This document shows positions 7,624 to 13,852 of a stretch of DNA of 14,887 nucleotides, piece after piece; position 1 is the first letter of the stretch; each line of letters opens with the position of its first letter. The notes below the pieces were generated by a model, which was not told where the DNA came from, made no database searches, and saw only the letters and a program-made list of their open reading frames with translations. This stretch comes from Candidatus Thorarchaeota archaeon SMTZ1-83 (GTDB lineage Archaea; Asgardarchaeota; Thorarchaeia; Thorarchaeales; Thorarchaeaceae). Made by a program: the position numbers and the translations under genes. The DNA is taken from positions 1 to 14,887 of the forward strand of contig LRSK01000194.1 in NCBI GenBank assembly GCA_001563325.1. Direction: 5' to 3'.

Positions 7624-9338
7624 GAGATTCCACCCTCCTTAAGACGATCCATAATGAACCGTGGTGTCATTGGCCTCCCATCGTACTTGTTGACACGTTT
7701 GTCTACTGTGAGTCCAGTTTCCATCAAAACTAGTTTTGCAAACTGGGAGGTTGCATTCTGTTCAACAGCAACCACCCCTTTGGCTTCGCTGAATACCTCT
7801 GTCAGAATATGAGTCTTTAGAGGGAATAGATCACAAAAATGCAGCAAATTGATAGATACTCCCTTATCCGCGAGAACCTTCACTGCTTCGTAGGCCGCCC
7901 CCCAAGTAGATCCCCAAGTTAACAGAGTAGTTTCTGCGCCCCTGCCGCCGAACACCTGGGGGGGATTGAGTGTCTTCAGAATCTGTGGAATCTTTCTCAT
8001 GAATTTCTCGACCATAGAATTGCGGATATCTGGATCTTCTGTAATGTGCCCATTCTCAAGATGCACATTCCCTGAGGCAACGACGAACTTCCCTTGGTCG
8101 CCGGGGAATGCAATTGGGGATACCCCGTCTTCTGTAAGCTTGAATCGCTCATAAGGTTCTGATGCCATGGTAGATGCTCTTTTGCCCCTGTCTATCTCTA
8201 CCTTGCCTGCATCAATCCGCGGAACATTCTTGACAGAGTCCGAAAAGTACTGGTCGCCCAGAATCATGACAGGCACTTGGAATTTGTCAGCAAGATTGAA
8301 TGCTCTTGTTGCTACATCGAAGGCTTCTATTGGGTCCTTGGGTGCAAGCATAATCCGTGGGAACTCACCCTGACTTGCAGTCAACATGAATAGTAGGTCG
8401 CCCTGTTCTGTTCGCGTGGGCAAACCTGTGCTCGGTCCAGGACGCTGAGCATTGTAGATTACAATTGGGGTTTCGGTCATTGCAGCCAATCCGAGGCCTT
8501 CTACCATCAAAGAAAACCCGCCCCCTGAAGTGGTCACCATACTGCGTGCCCCGGCGAATGAGGCGCCTATCGCCGTAGCCAAGGACGCAATCTCATCTTC
8601 AGTCTGGAGGGAACCGATTTTCAAGCGTTGGGCGTTGCTAACAATATCTTGGAAGCATGCCGTGGAGGGGCTCATTGGGTATGATGATATCCATTTGAGA
8701 TTCGCCGCCATAGCCCCCAATGCAATTGCACGATTTCCAGTGAGAATTAAGCGGTCTTTACATGGCCCCATCTTGACGGTGCTCATATCATGAGCACAGG
8801 TCCCAATCCAATTCTCCTTTGTCAAATTATAAAGCGCCTTAGCTACCTCAACATTAGCATCGACTACCTTGCGACCCTTTCTCAGAAAGATCTCGTTAAG
8901 TGCCGTTTCAGCCAGATTAAAGGGAAAACTAGTGACAGCCAGGACAGCACCAAGCGCGGCTGCATTCATCATCCTAATGTTGCCACCAACCTCCGTTGCA
9001 GTCTTTTGAAGTGGAGCAGGATAGTGGCAGGCATCAATCTCTTCGGTCTTGATGGTGTCATCAAAGATAATGACACCTCCATCTACAAGCTGATTGCGCT
9101 TTCCAACAATGGCATCATGAGAGAGGGCAACTATGAGATCAATATCATCAATTGGAGCATGTATAGGACTATCAGACACTCTGATCTGGCTAAAGTTGTA
9201 CCCGCCCCGAATTCTGGACATGAAGTCCTTTATTGTGAATGTGTAGAAGCCGGACTGAACGAATACTTGGGTAAGCAAGTCTCCAATAGTGTCTATTCCC
9301 TGACCAGCTTCACCACCTATGTTGAATGTGATGTCCAA
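7620..9338 (-). CDS. korA: 2-oxoacid:ferredoxin oxidoreductase, fused gamma-alpha subunit
   Basis: The 572-residue protein has a gamma domain (about residues 1-180; GGEAGQGIDTIG near the N-terminus) fused to an alpha domain (about 195-572), the arrangement of two-subunit enzymes such as Sulfolobus OFOR and KorAB. The alpha domain has the substrate motif at 220-226, here YPMSPST rather than the common YPITPST. It also has TEDE (247-250), TTSGGGFSLM (269-278) and QRPGPSTGLPTRTEQGD (298-314). There is no built-in ferredoxin (delta) domain, so electrons should go to a separate ferredoxin. The start is TTG 9338, with GGAGG 7 bases upstream; the nearby ATG at 9343 is out of frame. It is the first gene of the operon, preceded by a structured leader. 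Substrate is probably 2-oxoglutarate from context. Confidence 0.93.
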   Translation of the reverse strand: MDITFNIGGEAGQGIDTIGDLLTQVFVQSGFYTFTIKDFMSRIRGGYNFSQIRVSDSPIHAPIDDIDLIVALSHDAIVGKRNQLVDGGVIIFDDTIKTEEIDACHYPAPLQKTATEVGGNIRMMNAAALGAVLAVTSFPFNLAETALNEIFLRKGRKVVDANVEVAKALYNLTKENWIGTCAHDMSTVKMGPCKDRLILTGNRAIALGAMAANLKWISSYPMSPSTACFQDIVSNAQRLKIGSLQTEDEIASLATAIGASFAGARSMVTTSGGGFSLMVEGLGLAAMTETPIVIYNAQRPGPSTGLPTRTEQGDLLFMLTASQGEFPRIMLAPKDPIEAFDVATRAFNLADKFQVPVMILGDQYFSDSVKNVPRIDAGKVEIDRGKRASTMASEPYERFKLTEDGVSPIAFPGDQGKFVVASGNVHLENGHITEDPDIRNSMVEKFMRKIPQILKTLNPPQVFGGRGAETTLLTWGSTWGAAYEAVKVLADKGVSINLLHFCDLFPLKTHILTEVFSEAKGVVAVEQNATSQFAKLVLMETGLTVDKRVNKYDGRPMTPRFIMDRLKEGGIS

Positions 9339-9379
9339 TCATTAACCTCCTCAATTCTTGGGAGCATCTGAATGGCTTG

Positions 9380-9401
9380 TGATAATGGCTCTCACTTATC
9401 A
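9380..9401. repeat. Inverted repeat TGATAA-N10-TTATCA in korA leader
   Basis: Two perfect 6-base arms (9380-9385 and 9396-9401) are separated by 10 bases, 40-60 bases before the korA start. As DNA, the spacing suits two half-sites for a dimeric helix-turn-helix regulator. As RNA on the minus strand, it could be a weak second hairpin next to the strong one at 9403-9437. It directly adjoins that hairpin, with one base between them. Confidence 0.4.
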
Positions 9402-9402
9402 T

Positions 9403-9437
9403 CTTTGCCTCGTGGGGTGTTTTCCCACGAGGCAAAG
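9403..9437. promoter_or_regulatory. Perfect 14-bp-stem hairpin upstream of the kor operon
   Basis: The arms CTTTGCCTCGTGGG (9403-9416) and CCCACGAGGCAAAG (9424-9437) are exactly complementary around a 7-base loop. The element sits between the stop of the small membrane-anchored protein (9554) and korA (9338), both on the minus strand. If the TATA-like sequence at 9501-9508 is the operon promoter, the hairpin lies in the middle of the kor leader RNA. Neither strand has a T-tract right after it, so it does not look like an ordinary terminator. A leader control element, an RNA processing or stability site, or a small RNA are alternatives. Confidence 0.6.
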
Positions 9438-9500
9438 GAGTGCTCGAAGAGATCCTAGATGTGAAGGGGAGTATGGAGATCTGGCATGCGGGTCCATTGG

Positions 9501-9508
9501 TATTTAGG
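9501..9508 (-). promoter_or_regulatory. Candidate TATA box of the kor-fum-sdh operon
   Basis: On the minus strand CCTAAATACC gives a TATA-like core. The expected transcription start about 25 bases downstream (near 9477) would give a leader of roughly 140 bases that includes both inverted repeats. This is position and base composition only; a start closer to korA is possible. Confidence 0.3.
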
Positions 9509-9553
9509 AAGGGTGCCTTTAGTGCGTGAGATCTAGACTGAAACCAAAAGGAC

Positions 9554-9994
9554 TCATTTGAAGTGTAAATCTGGTGCGAAAGCAGTAGCTACATCAGCTC
9601 TTGGCGAGGTATGGTTGCCCAATATCGGACGCAATGGAGAGTTGGGACGAAGAGGGACATAACCTTCCATACTGAGGCTCAAGTACTCCACCTTATCATC
9701 TGAGTACATCAACATGAAATGAGCGGTATTCGGAGCATCAACCAATGTGTAAGCCGTTCCATTTTCGTCATAATACATTGGGAGATTGTAATGCAGAAAG
9801 GTGAAGCTCACATCATGGAAATCCACTGTGGATGATTCATTCCCGTTTGTATCCTGTATCTCACTGATATAGCAGAAACCGCATTCATCAATCAGTCCAA
9901 TACCCAAGCAGTTGTAGGCTATAACAGCAAATCCTGCAAGTACAATGATTACAAGTGGGATTACTAGAATCAATCCACGGTGAATTGTGGACAC
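9554..9994 (-). CDS. Small membrane-anchored extracytoplasmic protein, unknown
   Basis: The 146-residue protein is not recognised. It begins with a short basic N-terminus (STIHRG) and a hydrophobic helix at residues 7-27 that works as a signal or anchor. A cysteine-rich stretch follows (Cys29, 38 and 41: NCLGIGLIDECGFC), then a beta-rich, mostly polar domain with sequons at NES, NGT and NHT. An exported, anchored protein with a disulfide is the simplest reading; Cys29 just after the helix could also be a lipidation-type site. The start is GTG 9994, with GAGGAAA upstream as part of a 16-bp palindrome at 10003-10018. It is divergent from the thermosome gene and upstream of the kor operon on the same strand, 215 bases from korA. 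Protein-like composition supports a real gene, but no homology is claimed. Confidence 0.62.
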   Translation of the reverse strand: MSTIHRGLILVIPLVIIVLAGFAVIAYNCLGIGLIDECGFCYISEIQDTNGNESSTVDFHDVSFTFLHYNLPMYYDENGTAYTLVDAPNTAHFMLMYSDDKVEYLSLSMEGYVPLRPNSPLRPILGNHTSPRADVATAFAPDLHFK

Positions 9995-10002
9995 CCTTTG
10001 GC

Positions 10003-10018
10003 TTTCCTCATGAGGAAA
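10003..10018. repeat. 16-bp perfect palindrome TTTCCTCATGAGGAAA
   Basis: The sequence is identical on both strands. It lies 9 bases before the GTG start of the small membrane-anchored protein, in the divergent gap with the thermosome gene. Its right half on the minus strand supplies that gene's GAGG ribosome-binding site. A regulator bound here could block expression, or the RNA could fold on itself. This is inference from symmetry and position. Confidence 0.5.
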
Positions 10019-10066
10019 TGCTTCAAATTACAATTGGGTTTTTCTGTTTATCATATTCACATTTGG

Positions 10067-10079
10067 GAAAGTTTTTATA
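10067..10079 (+). promoter_or_regulatory. Thermosome promoter (BRE + TATA)
   Basis: A purine-rich BRE-like GAAAG (10067-10071) is followed at once by TTTTTATA (10072-10079), the best archaeal promoter pattern in the window. Transcription would start near 10104, giving a leader of about 60 bases that ends in GAGG (10153-10156), 8 bases before ATG 10165. On the minus strand the same AT patch (GTATAAAAA) could serve the divergent small gene. Confidence 0.55.
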
Positions 10080-10124
10080 CGAAGTTTAGGGGCATTCATA
10101 GCAGAAGTGCATACGAAGTGTATG
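10077..10124. promoter_or_regulatory. Repeated ATACGAAGT and inverted repeat in thermosome promoter
   Basis: ATACGAAGT occurs twice, at 10077-10085 (overlapping the end of the TATA box) and at 10111-10119. The second copy lies within the inverted repeat CATAC-gaagt-GTATG (10110-10124), just after the predicted transcription start. Sites at these two positions could be operators of a heat-shock or stress regulator of the chaperonin. No named regulator motif was recognised. Confidence 0.35.
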
Positions 10125-10164
10125 TACACTTTTATCATTTAAACAATTATTAGAGGAAAGTAAA

Positions 10165-11826
10165 ATGGCACAGATGTCTGGAACACCAGTGCTTATCCTC
10201 AAGGAAGGTACATCTCGTACCCGAGGAAAGTCAGCACAGGGCAACAACATCATGGCAGGCATTGTCATCTCTGATGCTGTGAAGTCCACTCTTGGGCCTC
10301 GCGGCATGGACAAGATGCTTGTCGATTCGTTGGGAGACGTAACAATCACCAACGACGGCGCATCAATCCTGAAGGAGATTGACGTGCAACATCCTGCTGC
10401 AAAGATGCTTGTTGAGGTTGCAAAGAGCCAAGACCAAGAGACCGGTGACGGTACAACCACCTCAGTTGTGATTGCTGGAGAGCTCCTCAAGAGAGCTCAG
10501 GACTTGCTTGAGAAGAAGATCCATCCAACCATTCTTGTGAGCGGTTATCAGAAGGCTGCTGAAGAGGCAACAAGGATTCTCAAAGAGATTTCGGTCTCAA
10601 TGACAGGAATGGACAAGAAGGTCCTGACTGAAATCGCTGAAACTTCAATGAACAGCAAATCAATTTCTGGTTCTAAAAGTCACTTCGCCAAGATTGCAGT
10701 TGACGCTGTTCTGCAGATTGCTGAAGATAACAATGGCAAAATCACTGCTGATGTTGACATGATTGAGATTATCAAGAAGCAGGGCAAGAGTCTCTTCGAA
10801 ACCGAGCTCGTGAACGGCATGGTGATCGACAAGGAGGTCATTCATGCGGCAATGCCCAGAAAGATTGAGAAGGCCAAAATTGCTCTAGTCAATGCAGCTA
10901 TTGAGGTTGAGAAGACCGAGTTCGATGCAGAGATCAAGATTGACAGCCCAGACCAGATCAAGGCATTTCTGGATGAGGAAGAGCGCATGCTAAAGGCCAT
11001 GGTCGATAAGGTCATTGATTCAGGTGCAACTGTACTCGTCTGTCAGAAGGGCATAGATGACGTGGCTCAACACTACCTAGCTAAGGCAGGTGTGATGTCA
11101 ATTCGGAGAGCCAAGAAGAGCACTCTGGAGAAGCTTGCAAAAGCTACAGGCGGACAGATTGCTTCCAACTTGAATGAGCTGTCGGCTGAGAACTTAGGTC
11201 AGGCAGGTCTTGTTGAGGAGGTAAGGATTGGTGATGACAAGCTTGTCTATGTCAGAAACTGCAAAGATCCCAAGGCTGTATCAATAGTCATCAGAGGCGG
11301 GACAGAGCACGTTGTGGATGAGGCAGATAGGGCACTGCATGATGCTCTATGCGTTGTTAGAAACGTTGTTGAGGACGGCACATACGTCGCAGGCGGAGGT
11401 TCCACTGAGTCAGAGATCTCAAAGCGTTTGGAAATCTACGCGGACAAGGTCAAGGGACGTGAACAATTAGCGATTGAGGCTTTCGCCGAATCCCTGAGAG
11501 TCATACCTAAGACTCTTGCTGAGAATGGGGGTCATGATCCGATCGACATTATTGCTGACCTCAAGAAGGACCACTCAAAGGTAACTGGACTCTGGTATGG
11601 CGTTGATGTGTTTAAGGGCAAGTCAGTTGACATGATGAAATCTGGAGTCATTGAACCATCGCGAGTCAAGAGCCAGGCAATCCGTTCTGCTGCTGAGGCT
11701 GCACAAATGATCCTCAGGATTGACGACGTGATAGCTGCCAAGGCAGGTCCACCACCGGGCGCCGAGGGTCCACCAGGTGGCATGGGCGGCATGGGTGGCA
11801 TGGGCGGAATGCCCGGCATGATGTAG
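10165..11826 (+). CDS. thsA: Thermosome (group II chaperonin) subunit
   Basis: The 553-residue subunit of the double-ring ATP-driven protein-folding chaperonin of archaea matches the full family length. Equatorial-domain nucleotide motifs are [12 protein letters not shown] (42-53), [11 protein letters not shown] (62-72) and GDGTTTS (94-100). The intermediate and apical domains run through the centre, and the C-terminal equatorial part has [32 protein letters not shown] and WYGVDVFKG. The end is a Gly-Met-rich tail (repeated GGMGGM, then PGMM), typical of thermosome tails that line the ring cavity; its codons make a short imperfect DNA repeat at about 11779-11824. Start ATG has GAGG 8 bases upstream. 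It stands alone, with a strong promoter and its own terminator. Whether the organism has further subunits cannot be seen, so the alpha/beta label is nominal. Confidence 0.97.
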   Translation: MAQMSGTPVLILKEGTSRTRGKSAQGNNIMAGIVISDAVKSTLGPRGMDKMLVDSLGDVTITNDGASILKEIDVQHPAAKMLVEVAKSQDQETGDGTTTSVVIAGELLKRAQDLLEKKIHPTILVSGYQKAAEEATRILKEISVSMTGMDKKVLTEIAETSMNSKSISGSKSHFAKIAVDAVLQIAEDNNGKITADVDMIEIIKKQGKSLFETELVNGMVIDKEVIHAAMPRKIEKAKIALVNAAIEVEKTEFDAEIKIDSPDQIKAFLDEEERMLKAMVDKVIDSGATVLVCQKGIDDVAQHYLAKAGVMSIRRAKKSTLEKLAKATGGQIASNLNELSAENLGQAGLVEEVRIGDDKLVYVRNCKDPKAVSIVIRGGTEHVVDEADRALHDALCVVRNVVEDGTYVAGGGSTESEISKRLEIYADKVKGREQLAIEAFAESLRVIPKTLAENGGHDPIDIIADLKKDHSKVTGLWYGVDVFKGKSVDMMKSGVIEPSRVKSQAIRSAAEAAQMILRIDDVIAAKAGPPPGAEGPPGGMGGMGGMGGMPGMM

Positions 11827-11844
11827 ACACTCTAGAAACAATTA

Positions 11845-11875
11845 GGAGCCCACGGGCTCCTTCTCTATTCTTTTT
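11845..11875 (+). terminator. Terminator after thermosome gene
   Basis: GGAGCCC (11845-11851) and GGGCTCC (11854-11860) pair perfectly with 2 bases between them (in practice a 6-bp stem with a 4-base loop). A pyrimidine tract ending in five T (11861-11875) follows. It lies 19 bases after the thermosome stop. Both the stem and the T-tract fit termination; archaeal RNA polymerase may need only the T-tract. Confidence 0.7.
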
Positions 11876-11891
11876 GTGGAGAACCACAGCA

Positions 11892-12740
11892 ATGTCAATG
11901 CGAATCCTGCTAGTGGGCATGAGCTCATTCGACTCTGGAAAGACTACATTCGCAGGTCTGCTGATTGACGAGATTAGTCATTACAGCAAATCCATTGAAT
12001 ACTTCAAGCCAATAAGTGCGCACAACTATTGGCAAAGGTTTGCACATACACAGTACTGTATTGAAAAGAAACGATTGATCTCTGAAGACCTTGCAACCAT
12101 CAAGGCAAAGATTAACTCACAGATTGATGACTACCTTCTGAATCCGATTCACAGACTATATGTACCGACTGCATCGAAAAAGCCACTGGCCATTCTACCA
12201 AGTACACTGAGCCTCGCGGGGCCTGACTCAGTTATTGCTCTACAACGTTTCAGCTGGCCTGAAGCTAACCGAGTTCGTTCTATGGCCCTAGTTGCAGAAC
12301 AGCTAATAGGGCAGGGTGACCTTCTCTTAACCAAGGAGCAATTGGAGCATCTAATCGAGGGCATTGAGAAGCGATCAGTCAATTCATTGGAGGAAATCCA
12401 ACAATATGAGAGCGAAAACTTGGAGAGCTACGTGAGTTCTGCTTTTTCTCGGGTTGAGGATGGAACCGATATACTGGTGATAGAATCCTTCAATGACACT
12501 GCATGGATTTGGGAGGGTTTGGACATGGTGAATTTGGTTCTTGTTATTGGACCAGGACAGGTCTATCGCTATGAACCTGAACGCTTCAGGAAAGCCGCTT
12601 TTCTCCAGAAACGTCCAAGCATGCCAATAAGAGAAGTGCCTTTTAGCAGAATCAATGACCTGATAAAACCCCGGAGTCGAGATGCTTGGACACCTGTGGG
12701 CCTAGAAACCACCGAGATTCTGACCGGCATCTTTGAATGA
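11892..12740 (+). CDS. BioD/CobQ-like P-loop NTPase, unknown role
   Basis: The 282-residue protein opens with a beta strand and an unusual P-loop, VGMSSFDSGKTT (Lys17, Thr18), which lacks the first glycine of the standard GxxxxGK[ST] box. This resembles the loops of dethiobiotin-synthetase/MinD-type (SIMIBI) proteins. A BioD-like second motif, YFKPIS (38-42), follows. A Walker-B-like strand is at DILVIESFND (193-202) and another strand at LVLVIGPG (215-222). The middle (about 60-190) is helical and has no recognised domain. The product is not an obvious BioD: no biotin genes lie nearby. I start at ATG 11892, which has GGAG 10 bases upstream, because the longer TTG start at 11874 lies in the terminator T-tract. 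trxB follows 77 bases later on the same strand, possibly co-transcribed. Confidence 0.7.
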   Translation: MSMRILLVGMSSFDSGKTTFAGLLIDEISHYSKSIEYFKPISAHNYWQRFAHTQYCIEKKRLISEDLATIKAKINSQIDDYLLNPIHRLYVPTASKKPLAILPSTLSLAGPDSVIALQRFSWPEANRVRSMALVAEQLIGQGDLLLTKEQLEHLIEGIEKRSVNSLEEIQQYESENLESYVSSAFSRVEDGTDILVIESFNDTAWIWEGLDMVNLVLVIGPGQVYRYEPERFRKAAFLQKRPSMPIREVPFSRINDLIKPRSRDAWTPVGLETTEILTGIFE

Positions 12741-12795
12741 GGACCGCCAAAGAAGTCTTAATTAGAGGAGTAGAGTTGGGTTGACTTGCGCCAAG

Positions 12796-12811
12796 CTCCA
12801 TTGAATGGAGG
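12796..12811 (+). promoter_or_regulatory. Hairpin covering the trxB ribosome-binding site
   Basis: CTCCAT (12796-12801) and ATGGAG (12805-12810) are exact complements around TGA. The right arm contains most of the GGAGG site (12807-12811), which lies 6 bases before ATG 12818. Folding would hide the site. The stem is short (6 bp), so the effect may be small. A TATA-like CTTAATTAG at 12757-12765 may give trxB its own promoter. Confidence 0.4.
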
Positions 12812-12817
12812 ACCAAT

Positions 12818-13762
12818 ATGACCGAAGACTTGACCTGGGAACTCATTGTCGTAGGTGGAGGACCTGCAGGTATGACATCCGCCATCTATGGCTCAAGATT
12901 TGGACTTAAGACAATACTTCTCGAGTCTAAGGTCCTAGGAGGCGCACAAGCAACATCCCCAGGTATTGAGAATTACCCCGGATACGCCTTCATCTCTGGC
13001 ATAGAGCTTGCGGAAAAGATGAAGGAACAGGTCAGGAAGAGCGGAGCAAGCATCAAGGAGATAACTGAGGTCAAGAGTATCACGTTGGATGACAATGGGG
13101 GGTTCCATTTAGATACTAGACGCGGCGTGTATCAAGCCCAGGCGGTTGTTCTTGCCACAGGTGGAGGACATCGAAAACTGAATTTACCAGGCGAAGAGCA
13201 ATACACGGGGCGGGGAGTTTCCTACTGCGCTACATGCGATGGCCCTCTCTTTCGGAATAAGACACTGGCAGTTGTTGGCGGTGGCAATACCGCTGTGACT
13301 GAAGCGCTCTATCTGTCTGAGCTTACAGACACTCTATATCTAATTCACCGTCGAGATCGTCTCAGAGCAGAATATATCATCCAACAAATGTTGTTCGATA
13401 CTCATGTAGAAATCCTATGGGACACTGTTGTTAAGGAGTTCCGGGGAGATGAGCAGCTTCTGAGAGAGATAGAACTAGAAAACGTGAAGAATGGGGAAAG
13501 AAGAACGCTAAAGGTTGATGGTGCTTTTGTTGCGCTGGGTTCAGATCCAGAGAGCAAAATTGCGAAACCGTTGGGCGTTAAAATGAATAACCGGGGTGAA
13601 ATCTTTGCGGACGGGGAGCAAAAGACGAATATCCCTGGGCTCTTTGCAGCAGGAGATGTGGTAGAATCCATGAAACAGATTGTGGTGGCTGCGGGACAGG
13701 GTGCCATCGCAGCTGATTCAGCATATAGGTATATACGCGAAGTACCTAGAGGGCCGCGTTAA
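12818..13762 (+). CDS. trxB: Thioredoxin reductase (FAD, NAD(P)H)
   Basis: The 314-residue low-molecular-weight thioredoxin-disulfide reductase passes electrons from NAD(P)H through FAD and a redox disulfide to thioredoxin-type proteins in the cytoplasm. The FAD motif is GGGPAG (13-18), the active-site pair is CATC (Cys137, Cys140), and the second dinucleotide motif is GGGNTA (154-159). HRRDRLRA (177-184) is the HRRxxxRA pattern usually linked to NADPH preference. The C-terminal FAD motif is GLFAAGDV (274-281). Length is standard, so it is not an AhpF-like fusion. Start ATG has a GGAGG 6 bases upstream, partly inside a small hairpin. No thioredoxin or peroxiredoxin gene is next to it; the upstream neighbour is an uncharacterised P-loop protein. 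The substrate could be thioredoxin, glutaredoxin-like protein or another disulfide. Confidence 0.95.
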   Translation: MTEDLTWELIVVGGGPAGMTSAIYGSRFGLKTILLESKVLGGAQATSPGIENYPGYAFISGIELAEKMKEQVRKSGASIKEITEVKSITLDDNGGFHLDTRRGVYQAQAVVLATGGGHRKLNLPGEEQYTGRGVSYCATCDGPLFRNKTLAVVGGGNTAVTEALYLSELTDTLYLIHRRDRLRAEYIIQQMLFDTHVEILWDTVVKEFRGDEQLLREIELENVKNGERRTLKVDGAFVALGSDPESKIAKPLGVKMNNRGEIFADGEQKTNIPGLFAAGDVVESMKQIVVAAGQGAIAADSAYRYIREVPRGPR

Positions 13763-13832
13763 TTCTGCAGCAATAAATCGGTAGTGCAATCTACTACTTG
13801 GGGAAACGTTAATAACCGCTCTTCAGTCCGTG

Positions 13833-13848
13833 GCTCCTCACGCGGAGC
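13833..13848 (+). promoter_or_regulatory. Hairpin covering ribosome-binding site of toroid gene
   Basis: GCTCC (13833-13837) and GGAGC (13844-13848) are complementary around TCACGC. GGAG in the right arm is 5 bases before ATG 13853 and is the only good ribosome-binding site for the downstream gene. The arrangement echoes that before trxB. The stem is only 5 bp. Confidence 0.3.
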
Positions 13849-13852
13849 AGAA

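Noticed and set aside
7357..7812. A 151-codon plus-strand frame opposite korB/korA
   Set aside because: It crosses the junction of two certain genes on the other strand and shows no domain or start signal; it is a shadow frame.
8790..9371. A 193-codon plus-strand frame opposite korA
   Set aside because: It is antisense to a gene with full family motifs, its translation has no recognisable motif or sensible composition, and there is no ribosome-binding site.
9403..9437. Reading the strong hairpin as an intrinsic terminator of the upstream minus-strand gene
   Set aside because: No T-tract follows the stem on either strand, and it is more than 100 bases past the stop codon.
10086..10490. A 134-codon minus-strand frame opposite the start of the thermosome gene
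   Set aside because: Serine- and proline-rich shadow of the thermosome coding sequence, covering its promoter; no support as a gene.
11779..11824. Short DNA repeat of GGC-ATG-GGC units as a CRISPR-like or mobile repeat
   Set aside because: It simply encodes the Gly-Met tail typical of thermosome subunits.
11874..11891. TTG 11874 as the start of the P-loop protein
   Set aside because: It falls in the T-tract of the thermosome terminator; ATG 11892 has a GGAG at a usable distance.
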